NCBI GenBank assembly: GCA_959026725.1
Contig: CAUFMG010000007.1
Span: 1-64,000 of the forward strand
Direction: 5' to 3'
DNA: 64,000 nt
Source: an uncultured Collinsella sp.
GTDB taxonomy: Bacteria; Actinomycetota; Coriobacteriia; Coriobacteriales; Coriobacteriaceae
Shown: piece by piece, positions 39,327 to 46,403 of the stretch
How the letters are laid out: every line of letters begins with the position of its first letter
Position numbering within the stretch: the first letter of the stretch is position 1
Translations under genes and position numbers: made by a program
Notes under the pieces: model-generated
Told to the model about the DNA's origin: nothing
What the model saw: only the letters and a program-made list of their open reading frames with translations
Databases searched by the model: none

Positions 39327-40436
39327 ATGAACTCTGAAGAGCGACGCGTAGCACGCCGCGCAAGGCGAGATGCCAAGCGCGCGGAGAATAGGGCTAGGCG
39401 CATCGAAGGATGCACGCTAGAAGCCGTCGCAGACCTCGATAACCTATACAGCGCGGCGAACGGCGCTGCTGCGGGCGTTCGCTGGAAGGCAAGCGTCCAG
39501 CGCTACATGGGGCGTGTCATGCCAAACATCATGCGGGCGCGCCGCGACCTGCTCACGGGCGCTGACTTCCGGCGCGGCTTCATCGAGTTTGACCTTTTCG
39601 AGCGCGGAAAGCTTCGTCATATCTGCTCTGTCCACTTCTCGGAGCGTGTCATACAGAAGTCTTTAAGCCGTCACGCGCTCGCACCCGCGATCTGGCCTAC
39701 CCTGACAGAGGGATGCGCCGCAAACGTGAAGGGGCGCGGCACCGAGTACGCAATCAAGCGCATGAAGCGTCAGCTTGTAGCCCACCGGCGAAAGCACGGG
39801 GCGGAAGGCTACATCTTGCAGGTCGATTTCTCGGACTATTTCGCGAACATCGACCACGACGCTTGCAAGCGCATCATTGACAGAGCCATTGACGATGAGC
39901 GCGTTAAGCGCGTCATGGGCGACCAGATAGACGCTCACGGTGCGCGCGGGCTTGGTCTTGGCAGCGAGCCGAACCAGATTCTAGCGGTGGCCTTGCCGTC
40001 GCCGATAGACCATCTGATGCTTTCGCTTCCGGGCATCCTCGCGAGCGGTCGCTACATGGACGATAGCTATTGCATCGCGCTTGACAAGCAGACGCTTTGG
40101 GACGCGCTTTCGCGCATCGAAGCGCTCTGCGACGATCTGGGAATCATCATCAACCGCAAGAAGACGCGCGTAGTGAAGCTGTCGCGCGGCTTCGTTTTCC
40201 TGAAGAAGAGGTTTTCATATGGCGAGGGTGAAAAGGTGGTTGTTCGCCCTTGCCGCTCTTCCGTGACGCGGCAGCGGCGCAAGCTGAAGAAGCAAGCGGC
40301 GCTGGTCGCTCGCGGCGTTATGACCGTCGAGCAAGTCAACCAGTCTTACCAATCGTGGCGCGGAGGCATGAAGCGGCTTGACGCTCACGAGACGGTAAGG
40401 CGCATGGACGCGCTCTATAAGCAGCTCTTCAGCTAA
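39327..40436 (+). CDS. DGR reverse transcriptase
   Basis: A 369-residue retron/DGR-type reverse transcriptase. The polymerase blocks are FIEFDLFERGKLRHICSVHF, YILQVDFSDYFANIDHDAC (first catalytic Asp), GARGLGLGSEPNQILAVALP (block 4, where DGR enzymes carry a variant of the group II motif), YMDD at residues 243-246, and GIIINRKKTRVVKLSRGFVF. There is no maturase or endonuclease domain, so it is not a group II intron. The ATG at 39327 follows a weak GCGGGGTG; the frame is open upstream across the TR-RT spacer, which I take as noncoding. With Avd it copies TR RNA while misreading adenines. Confidence 0.93.
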   Translation: MNSEERRVARRARRDAKRAENRARRIEGCTLEAVADLDNLYSAANGAAAGVRWKASVQRYMGRVMPNIMRARRDLLTGADFRRGFIEFDLFERGKLRHICSVHFSERVIQKSLSRHALAPAIWPTLTEGCAANVKGRGTEYAIKRMKRQLVAHRRKHGAEGYILQVDFSDYFANIDHDACKRIIDRAIDDERVKRVMGDQIDAHGARGLGLGSEPNQILAVALPSPIDHLMLSLPGILASGRYMDDSYCIALDKQTLWDALSRIEALCDDLGIIINRKKTRVVKLSRGFVFLKKRFSYGEGEKVVVRPCRSSVTRQRRKLKKQAALVARGVMTVEQVNQSYQSWRGGMKRLDAHETVRRMDALYKQLFS

Positions 40437-40461
40437 GAGCGAACACACACTATCAGGTACC

Positions 40462-40489
40462 AAAGCCCTCGCAGACGCGGGGGCTTTTT
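40462..40489 (+). terminator. Terminator after the DGR
   Basis: AAAGCCCTCGC, loop AGAC, GCGGGGGCTT and TTTC, 25 nt after the reverse transcriptase stop. It separates the tail/DGR transcript from the lysis genes or attenuates it. Confidence 0.85.
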
Positions 40490-40514
40490 CGTTACCGAGA
40501 GAAAGGGGCAACAA

Positions 40515-40961
40515 ATGGCACTCACCGAAGACGAAGAGAGCATGGTGCGCGCGATCATCGCGATTTACAAGACACAAGCGCCGTCTCTCTCAACCGACGT
40601 GGCGAGCCGAGCCGCCGCGCTCTTCGCCGCGTGGGACAGCAACGGCCGCGCCTACGCCGAGGGCGAGCGCGTGAGCTATGAGGGCGAGCTTTACACGTGC
40701 CTTCAGGCGCACACGTCGCAGACCGATTGGGCACCCACGGCAGCGCCGAGCCTTTGGGCGCAGGTGCTTGAAGCTGGCACGCCCGACACGCCGACAGAGG
40801 AAGTGCCCGAATGGGTGCAGCCCGATTCTACGAATCCCTACCCGCTCGGTGCCCGCGTCAAGCACAACGGCAAGGTCTGGGAATCCCTCGTTGCAAACAA
40901 CGTCTGGGAGCCGGGGGCTGTCGGCACAGAAACCGTCTGGCGAGAGGTGACGGAGGGCTGA
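40515..40961 (+). CDS. Carbohydrate-binding protein with two CBM5/12-like modules
   Basis: A 148-residue protein. Two modules of the chitin-binding type are visible: YAEGERVSYEGELYTCLQAH with DWAPTAAPSLW, and YPLGARVKHNGKVWESLVAN with VWREV. The aromatic spacing W...Y.C...W fits CBM5/12. An N-terminal helix (DEESMVRAIIAIYKTQAPSL) likely anchors it to the tail. It may help the phage attach to cell-wall glycans. Strong ribosome-binding site GAAAGGGG. Confidence 0.75.
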   Translation: MALTEDEESMVRAIIAIYKTQAPSLSTDVASRAAALFAAWDSNGRAYAEGERVSYEGELYTCLQAHTSQTDWAPTAAPSLWAQVLEAGTPDTPTEEVPEWVQPDSTNPYPLGARVKHNGKVWESLVANNVWEPGAVGTETVWREVTEG

Positions 40962-40962
40962 C

Positions 40963-41409
40963 GTGGCGGAGAGCGTTTTAGACCATGCAGCGGCCTTCGG
41001 TGCCGAATGGTTCTTCGCGTTCCTCGTTGCTATCGGTTTCGGAATACTCGCAAAGCAGTTGCTTAACGAGTACCAGCGCAACAACGAGCGCAAGGCAGAG
41101 CTTGAAGAGCGAAACGCGGCGCGGCAGGCAGAACTAGAGCTGAAGCGCGAAGAGCGCAAGCGCGACGAACTCAACGAGCGCGCGCAGCGCGACCGCGAGC
41201 GCTCGGAAATGGAAGGCCGCATCGCTGCGCAGATGGAGCGTAGCAACAACATTTCGGAAGGGCTGCAAGCAGCTATGGAATCTCTCAGGGCTTCCACGGC
41301 GGCGCTGCACGACGAAATCAGGGAATCGCGCGAGCACTCGCACGACATGGCAAACAAGGTCGATCACATCTACGACCGCGTAGACCTCATCTATGAAAAG
41401 GAGAACTGA
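40963..41409 (+). CDS. Membrane-anchored coiled-coil protein, holin-associated
   Basis: A 148-residue protein with one N-terminal membrane segment (AEWFFAFLVAIGFGILAKQLL) followed by a long charged coiled coil (ERNAARQAELELKREERKRD...). The architecture resembles BhlA/UviB-type holin-like proteins, though longer. It lies directly before the holin gene. GTG start at 40963, two nt after the previous stop. Confidence 0.6.
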   Translation: MAESVLDHAAAFGAEWFFAFLVAIGFGILAKQLLNEYQRNNERKAELEERNAARQAELELKREERKRDELNERAQRDRERSEMEGRIAAQMERSNNISEGLQAAMESLRASTAALHDEIRESREHSHDMANKVDHIYDRVDLIYEKEN

Positions 41410-41410
41410 A

Positions 41411-41671
41411 ATGATTAACTTCACTGCACGAATCAAGAACAAGACGTTCTGGCTTACTCTCATTCCCGCCGTCCTGCTGCTCGTGCAGGTGGTCGCCGCG
41501 CCGTTCGGCTACCAGTGGGACTTTGGAGTTCTGAACGAGCAGTTGGCCGCGATCATCAACGCGCTTTTCGCCGTGCTCGCGATTCTTGGCATCGTGACCG
41601 ACCCGACCACGGCGGGCGTTGGCGATTCCGCGCAAGCGCTCACCTACACCGAGCCGAAGCGCGATGAGTAG
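41411..41671 (+). CDS. Holin (phi LC3 type)
   Basis: An 86-residue protein with two membrane helices: FWLTLIPAVLLLVQVVAAPF and IINALFAVLAILGIVTDPTT, the latter ending with the GIVTDPTTxGxxDS signature of the phi LC3 holin family. A charged C-terminus follows. It times lysis by opening the membrane. GAAAAGGAG precedes the ATG. Confidence 0.9.
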   Translation: MINFTARIKNKTFWLTLIPAVLLLVQVVAAPFGYQWDFGVLNEQLAAIINALFAVLAILGIVTDPTTAGVGDSAQALTYTEPKRDE

Positions 41672-42374
41672 GCTAAAGGCTGTCGCCCTCGTGCTTTCCG
41701 GCGCGCTCGCGTCAATGCTCTTCTGCGGCTGGCTCATCGTCGGCCATATCGAGAGCGACGCGGGCGCGCTCGCTGAAGCGCACGAAGAGGGCTACGCTGC
41801 CGCTGAGGAAGACCGCCTAGCAATCGTTGCCGATAGGCCGATTGCCGAGGGTAACAGCATGCCGATATGGCTTCAGACCGACCCGCAATGGGACTACATA
41901 CCATATGCGGGCGGCACCATCGGCGACCACGGCTGCGGCCTTACATGCGCCGCTATGGCTGTCAAATACATGACGCTTCAGGACATTACGCCGCTCACGC
42001 TCGCATCGTTCGTGGGTGACACGTGCCTTACCGATGGCGTTAACGACCCCGGCAAGTTCTGCGCGTGGATTGCCGAGCATTACCCGGAATACGGCATCGA
42101 GAGCACGCCGATTTCTTACGATCTCGCACCCGTCCTTCAAAACGTGTCCGATGGGTGGCTTGCCTTCGCTGGCATGAGCGGAACGCTCGGCGATAGGGAC
42201 TACGGCGGGCACGTCGTGCTTATCTGGCGCGCCGACGATGACGGCTACTGGATACGCGACCCGGCGAGCGCTGGGAACTCAGCGCGCGCCTTCACGCTCG
42301 AAGAGCTAGAGCAGGTCGATTTTCACTACTTCTACTGCATCAGAGGGGGCTTCTATGGCACTCAACGGCATTGA
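41664..42374 (+). CDS. C39-like peptidase with N-terminal membrane anchor or signal
   Basis: A 236-residue protein. A hydrophobic segment lies at residues 5-27 (VALVLSGALASMLFCGWLIV), then a papain-like peptidase domain: GDHGCGLTCAAMAVKYM with the catalytic Cys, GGHVVLIWRADDDGYWIRDP with His and Asp/Asn. Such C39-like cysteine peptidases cut peptide bridges. In a lysis cassette it is likely a second lysin acting on peptidoglycan cross-links or a spanin-like helper. It overlaps holin and endolysin genes. Confidence 0.75.
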   Translation: MSRLKAVALVLSGALASMLFCGWLIVGHIESDAGALAEAHEEGYAAAEEDRLAIVADRPIAEGNSMPIWLQTDPQWDYIPYAGGTIGDHGCGLTCAAMAVKYMTLQDITPLTLASFVGDTCLTDGVNDPGKFCAWIAEHYPEYGIESTPISYDLAPVLQNVSDGWLAFAGMSGTLGDRDYGGHVVLIWRADDDGYWIRDPASAGNSARAFTLEELEQVDFHYFYCIRGGFYGTQRH

Positions 42375-43419
42375 TATTTCTAACTACCAGCGCGGGCTTG
42401 ACCTCGCGCAGGTGCCTTGCGATTTTGTTATCTGCAAGGCGACAGAGGGAACCACCATCGTTCACAACACCTGCGACCCGTGGATTCAGCAGGCTATCAA
42501 ACTCGGCAAGCTCTGGGGCTTCTATCACTTCATGAACGGAGAAGACCCCATAGCTCAGGCTAAGCACTTCGTCGCAAGCTGCCGTAACTACTTCGGCAAC
42601 GGCATTCCCGTTCTCGATTATGAGATGTATGGGCGCATCGGAACCGACAAGGCAAAGCAGTTCCTCGATTACGTCTACGATCAGACCGGCGTTCGCTGCA
42701 TCGTCTATATGAGCCGTAGCGTTTGCACCGAAGAGGATTGGTCGAAGATCGCGCCGAATCACGCGCTCTGGGTTGCGCAGTACGCTAACAACAACCGCAC
42801 CGGCTACCAGTCTTCGCCGTGGCTTCCCGATGGCGGCTTCGGCGCTTGGGGTAGCTGCGCAATCCACCAGTACACGTCGAATGGCCGTCTCAATGGCTTC
42901 AACGCGCCGCTTGATCTCGATATCGCCTATATGACGCGCGAAGCGTGGGGCAAGTTTGCCAACCCGTCCGGCGCGGCAGCGCCCGACGTTCCGCCCGCAG
43001 AGGTCGCCGAGCCTTCGCCGGAGGGCACGACGCTTGACCTTGCAGCAGCGGTCATGCGCGGCGAGTATGGCGTTGACGATGAGCGCCGCGAAAAGCTCGG
43101 CGACCGTTACCAAGAGGTGCAAGACCTCATCAACTACATTGACGGCGCTTCCGCTTCTCAGCTCGCAGATGATGTGGAACGCGGAATGTTCGGCGTTGTG
43201 CCGACGCGCAGCGACGTTCTGGGCGACCGCTTCAGCGAGGTTCAGGCAATCGTCAACCAGAGGGCGGGCGTTGGCGCTGCGCGCGTCTACACCGTCAAGA
43301 GCGGAGACACGCTCAGCGAGATTGGCGCTTCGCTCGGTATCGACTGGCACACCATCGCAAGCAAGAACGGCATTGGGGCACCTTATACGATCTACCCCGG
43401 CCAGAAGCTTTCTTATTAG
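42355..43419 (+). CDS. Endolysin: GH25 muramidase with CW_7 repeats and LysM
   Basis: A 354-residue lysin in three parts. GH25 catalytic domain, residues 1-200: GIDISNYQRGLD (Asp), VPCDFVICKATEGTT, PVLDYEMYG (acid Glu). Two CW_7 (Cpl-7) cell-wall repeats: LDLAAAVMRGEYG...LGDRYQEVQDLI (about 223-262) and QLADDVERGMFG...LGDRFSEVQAIV (about 265-303). A C-terminal LysM: YTVKSGDTLSEIGASLGIDW. No signal peptide, so release depends on the holin. Good ribosome-binding signal AGAGGGGG within the previous gene. Confidence 0.93.
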   Translation: MALNGIDISNYQRGLDLAQVPCDFVICKATEGTTIVHNTCDPWIQQAIKLGKLWGFYHFMNGEDPIAQAKHFVASCRNYFGNGIPVLDYEMYGRIGTDKAKQFLDYVYDQTGVRCIVYMSRSVCTEEDWSKIAPNHALWVAQYANNNRTGYQSSPWLPDGGFGAWGSCAIHQYTSNGRLNGFNAPLDLDIAYMTREAWGKFANPSGAAAPDVPPAEVAEPSPEGTTLDLAAAVMRGEYGVDDERREKLGDRYQEVQDLINYIDGASASQLADDVERGMFGVVPTRSDVLGDRFSEVQAIVNQRAGVGAARVYTVKSGDTLSEIGASLGIDWHTIASKNGIGAPYTIYPGQKLSY

Positions 43420-43424
43420 TGTTC

Positions 43425-43460
43425 AAGCGGGGTACCCTGACAAGGGGTGCCCCGCTTTCT
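43425..43460 (+). terminator. Terminator of the phage lysis operon
   Basis: AAGCGGGGTACCC, TGACAA, GGGGTGCCCCGCTT then TCT. Next to the endolysin stop. Confidence 0.8.
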
Positions 43461-43639
43461 GGCGTTAGACGGGCTTACAGCAAGCCGCCCATCTGGTGTT
43501 TTGCAAACACCGGAAATTGCTATTTTTGGCACGTGCCAACGACAACAAACCAGTTTTTCGATACTCTAACTATGCAAGTATCAAGCTGGATAGCTGCGCG
43601 GTTGGCGGTGCTTGTGGAGTTCGCCGTTTTTCTCATAAG

Positions 43640-43647
43640 CTCCACCA
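43640..43647 (+). other. Putative attR core
   Basis: CTCCACCA, a direct copy of the ssrA 3' end at 10927-10934, followed by TAAG and a terminator. Upstream on the phage side GGAGTTCG (43616-43623) repeats the T-arm word of tmRNA at similar spacing. Palindromes TTGGCACGTGCCAA (43526-43539) and GGTGTTT-TGC-AAACACC (43494-43510) lie nearby. From here on the sequence is taken as host. Confidence 0.55.
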
Positions 43648-43655
43648 TAAGTAAC

Positions 43656-43690
43656 AGGCAGGTAGATATTTATATCTACCTGCCTTTTTA
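43656..43690 (+). terminator. Terminator, probably the original one of ssrA
   Basis: AGGCAGGTAGATAT pairs with ATATCTACCTGCCT, then TTTTT. It starts nine nt after the attR core, exactly where ssrA would have needed a terminator before the phage entered. It has no gene of its own otherwise. Confidence 0.75.
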
Positions 43691-43702
43691 TTTCTAGTCC
43701 GT

Positions 43703-43734
43703 ACCGCGGAGAATCGAACTCTATGCAGGGCGCG
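43703..43734. repeat. 32-bp repeat, copy 1 (T-arm-like, inverted)
   Basis: This 32-bp block is repeated exactly at 43914-43945. It contains a 17-bp stretch (43705-43721) that is the exact reverse complement of the tmRNA T arm GAGTTCGATTCTCCGCG. Between the copies lie short palindromes (AAACGCGAAGCGTTT, ATTTGCGAAGCAAAT) and no credible gene. Confidence 0.7.
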
Positions 43735-43913
43735 AGCGTTAAGCAAACGCGAAGCGTTTGTAGCGAGCGGGCGAGGACGCCGGCAGGCGGCCGAAGCCGG
43801 TGCGGATTTGCGAAGCAAATACGCGGATTCTCCGCGCAATGCCCCAGCTAGATATAGATGCGATGCCGATCGGGCGTCTTGCCCCGGCCTCAACCCATCA
43901 ACGGATTCCCCAA

Positions 43914-43945
43914 ACCGCGGAGAATCGAACTCTATGCAGGGCGCG
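43914..43945. repeat. 32-bp repeat, copy 2 (T-arm-like, inverted)
   Basis: Exact second copy of 43703-43734, 211 bp downstream. It again holds the 17-bp reverse complement of the tmRNA T arm (43916-43932). It directly precedes the 62-bp hairpin array. Confidence 0.7.
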
Positions 43946-43977
43946 GCCGTAAAGAAAACGCCTTGGCAACGCAGACC

Positions 43978-44300
43978 GGGACACGCTTTCCCAATGGCGG
44001 CCCAGGCGGAAAGTCCATCCCGGAATCCGCGCTCAGACTGGGATGTAGTTTCCGGATGATGCCTCAAGCGGAAACTGCGACCCGGAATCGAGCCGTAGAG
44101 TGGGATATGCTTTCCCAATGGCAGCTCAAGCGGAAAGTACATCCCGGAATCCTCGTTCGGAATGGGATGCAGTTTCCAAATGAATGGCTAGCGGAAAGTT
44201 CATCCCGGAATCCGCGCTCAGAACGGGACGCGCTTTCCCAGCGGCGGTCCAAGCGGAAAGCGCATCCCGGAATCTCGCCTCAAACTGGGACACACTTTCC
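43978..44300. repeat. Tandem array of 62-bp imperfect hairpin units
   Basis: Units begin with GGGA at 43978, 44040, 44102, 44164, 44225 and 44287, so the period is 62 (once 61). Each unit reads GGGA-N6-TTTCC, a 15-nt loop, GGAAA-N5-TCCC, then GGAATC and a variable linker. Each forms a stem; the sixth unit is cut after the first arm. The array lies just upstream of the patatin-like gene. The period is not a multiple of three and no ORF fits, so it is a noncoding repeat. Confidence 0.85.
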
Positions 44301-44387
44301 GCTTCACTTGCCGCCTCAAAAAACCTGCGCTCTCGCCATCCCAAAACTGGGTAGAAGAAAGCCAAAACGCAATCGCAGGAGGTCAAC

Positions 44388-45266
44388 ATGACTGCAGAAG
44401 ATAAGGCAAAGAACGCCGGCAAGGTCGCGCTCGTCCTGGAGGGCGGTAGCTTTCGCGGGCAATTTACCGCAGGCGTGCTCGACGTTCTCATGGAGGCTGG
44501 CGTCGAGATTCCGGCTGTCTACGGTGTATCGGCCGGCGCCCTCAACGGCGTGAACTACAAATCGCACCAGATCGGCCGTGCCAACCGCATCAACCTGGCT
44601 TTCTGTAACGACAACCGCTTCATGGGCGCCGCGTCGTTTGCGGCCACGGGCTCTATCGTCGGCTACGATTTTATCTTCAACGATGTCCAGGACCGCCTGG
44701 ACCCCTTTGACAACGAGACGTTCGATGCGAGCCCCATCGAGATGTACGCCGTCGCGACGGACATGCTCTTTGGAACCGCCACGTACCTCCCGGTCAAAAG
44801 CGCCGTGCTCGACCTCGACGCTGTGCGCGCATCGACCTCGTTGCCGCTGGTGACACCGCCGGTCGAGATAGACGGGCACAAATACGTCGACGGCGGCGTG
44901 GCCGATTCGGTTCCTATCGAGCATGTGCTGGAGGAGGCGGGCTTCGACCGTGCGGTCGTCATCGTCACGCAGGACCGCTCGTACGAGAAAAAGCCCTACG
45001 AGTTTTTGCCGGCCGCGCGCGCCCGCTATGCCGACTACCCCTATCTGCTCGAGGCTATCGAGACGCGCCACGACCGTTACAACATCCAGCGCATGCACCT
45101 GTGGAAGTATGAGCGCGAGGGCCGCGCGTTGGTCGTCGCTCCGCAAAAGCCGGTCGAGGTCGGCCATGTTGAGCACGATCCGGCAAAGCTTCTGGACCTG
45201 TATATCCAGGGCCGCCAGGAGGCAAAGCGTTTGCTGGGAGATATCGAGGCTTTTGTCGAGCGTTAA
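44388..45266 (+). CDS. Patatin-like phospholipase
   Basis: A 292-residue patatin-family lipase (YjjU-like). The oxyanion motif GGSFRG is at 19-24, the nucleophile GVSAG at 46-50 (Ser48), and the catalytic Asp in YVDGGVADS near 168. VLEGGSFRGQFTAGVLDVLM is typical of the bacterial subgroup that also shares the C-terminal DUF6363 with RARYADYPYLLEAIETRHDR. It acts on acyl lipids, in the cytoplasm or at the membrane. Strong start: GCAGGAGGTC before ATG. It follows the hairpin array and precedes the ribosomal operon. Confidence 0.9.
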   Translation: MTAEDKAKNAGKVALVLEGGSFRGQFTAGVLDVLMEAGVEIPAVYGVSAGALNGVNYKSHQIGRANRINLAFCNDNRFMGAASFAATGSIVGYDFIFNDVQDRLDPFDNETFDASPIEMYAVATDMLFGTATYLPVKSAVLDLDAVRASTSLPLVTPPVEIDGHKYVDGGVADSVPIEHVLEEAGFDRAVVIVTQDRSYEKKPYEFLPAARARYADYPYLLEAIETRHDRYNIQRMHLWKYEREGRALVVAPQKPVEVGHVEHDPAKLLDLYIQGRQEAKRLLGDIEAFVER

Positions 45267-45344
45267 CGCTGCGACATCACGGCTCGTGGATGACATGTGC
45301 AGAAAGGACATGTGCAGAAACTCTGGTCGGAGCCAAAATACCTG

Positions 45345-45372
45345 TTGACTTATACGGCGAGCGGGGTAATAT
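45345..45372 (+). promoter_or_regulatory. Promoter of the rplM-rpsI operon
   Basis: TTGACT (45345-45350), a 16-bp spacer and TAATAT (45367-45372). A leader of about 60 nt follows before the GTG of rplM; it holds short pairing segments that could serve as an L13-binding leader, but none is clear. Confidence 0.7.
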
Positions 45373-45438
45373 GGACGGGTTACTTGCAGAGCCCCGTGAA
45401 TCTCTGTAACAACACGTACTGTACATGGAGGAGTCTAA

Positions 45439-45882
45439 GTGATTTCGAAATCGACTCACTACGCCAAGCAGGGCGAGGTCCAGCGCAACTGGGTTCTCGT
45501 CGACGCCGATGGTGCTGTCCTGGGCCGTCTTGCCACCCAGATCGCAATGATCCTGCGCGGTAAGAACAAGCCCCAGTTCACGCCCAACAGCGACTGCGGC
45601 GACTTCGTTGTCGTCATCAACGCCGATAAGGTCCAGCTTACCGGTAACAAGGCCGACACGAAGACCTATTATCGCCACAGCGGCTACAACGGCGGCCTCA
45701 AGGCTGAGAGCTTCCGCCAGGCTATGGAGAAGCACCCGGAGAAGGTCATCGAGCGCGCCGTTCGCGGTATGCTGCCCAAGACCACCCTCGGCCGTGCCCA
45801 GATGACCAAGCTTAAGGTCTACGCTGGTGCCGAGCATCCGCATGCTGCCCAGAACCCCACGAAGATTGAGCTGGAGGCTTAA
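45439..45882 (+). CDS. rplM: Ribosomal protein L13
   Basis: A 147-residue L13. [35 protein letters not shown] and the conserved [20 protein letters not shown] are present, matching usual length (142-150). GTG start behind TGGAGGAG. It is followed after 2 nt by rpsI, as in almost all bacteria. It is a primary 50S assembly protein. Confidence 0.98.
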   Translation: MISKSTHYAKQGEVQRNWVLVDADGAVLGRLATQIAMILRGKNKPQFTPNSDCGDFVVVINADKVQLTGNKADTKTYYRHSGYNGGLKAESFRQAMEKHPEKVIERAVRGMLPKTTLGRAQMTKLKVYAGAEHPHAAQNPTKIELEA

Positions 45883-45884
45883 AG

Positions 45885-46280
<396 letters not shown>

Positions 46281-46310
46281 GGTTTTATCTCCTTACGAGA
46301 TACAATGTAC

Positions 46311-46350
46311 AAGCGGGGCCTGCCGATTGCTCGGCGGGTCCCGCTTTTCA
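46311..46350 (+). terminator. Terminator of rplM-rpsI
   Basis: AAGCGGGGCCTGCCGA, loop TTGC, TCGGCGGGTCCCGCTT, then TTCATTTT. Confidence 0.85.
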
Positions 46351-46403
46351 TTTTCGACTAGAGTGGGCGACTGTGTTTTGCCTACTTGGGAAGGAGCGAT
46401 CCT

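Larger units (their letters stand above)
10927..43647. mobile_element. Complete siphophage prophage integrated in ssrA
   Basis: About 32.7 kb between two copies of CTCCACCA. Gene order is integrase and repressor (leftward), Cro-like gene and early genes, SSB/dUTPase, terminator, tRNA-Ser, HNH, terminase, HK97-type head, tail, DGR, holin, lysins. All modules expected for a functional temperate siphophage are present and no gene is visibly broken. Codon use and GC are close to the host. It looks inducible in principle; this is inferred from intactness only. Confidence 0.85.

Noticed and set aside
39327..40436. Group II intron or retron reverse transcriptase
   Set aside because: No maturase or intron RNA ends, no msr-msd next to it; instead TR, VR and Avd are present.
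43826..43837. GATTCTCCGCGC as right attachment core
   Set aside because: Twelve bp match tmRNA in direct orientation, but the sequence does not go on into the acceptor end, and the site at 43640 is followed by a matching terminator.
43978..44300. CRISPR array
   Set aside because: The constant parts are the stem arms, the loops are related to each other, units are strictly 62 bp and no cas gene is near.
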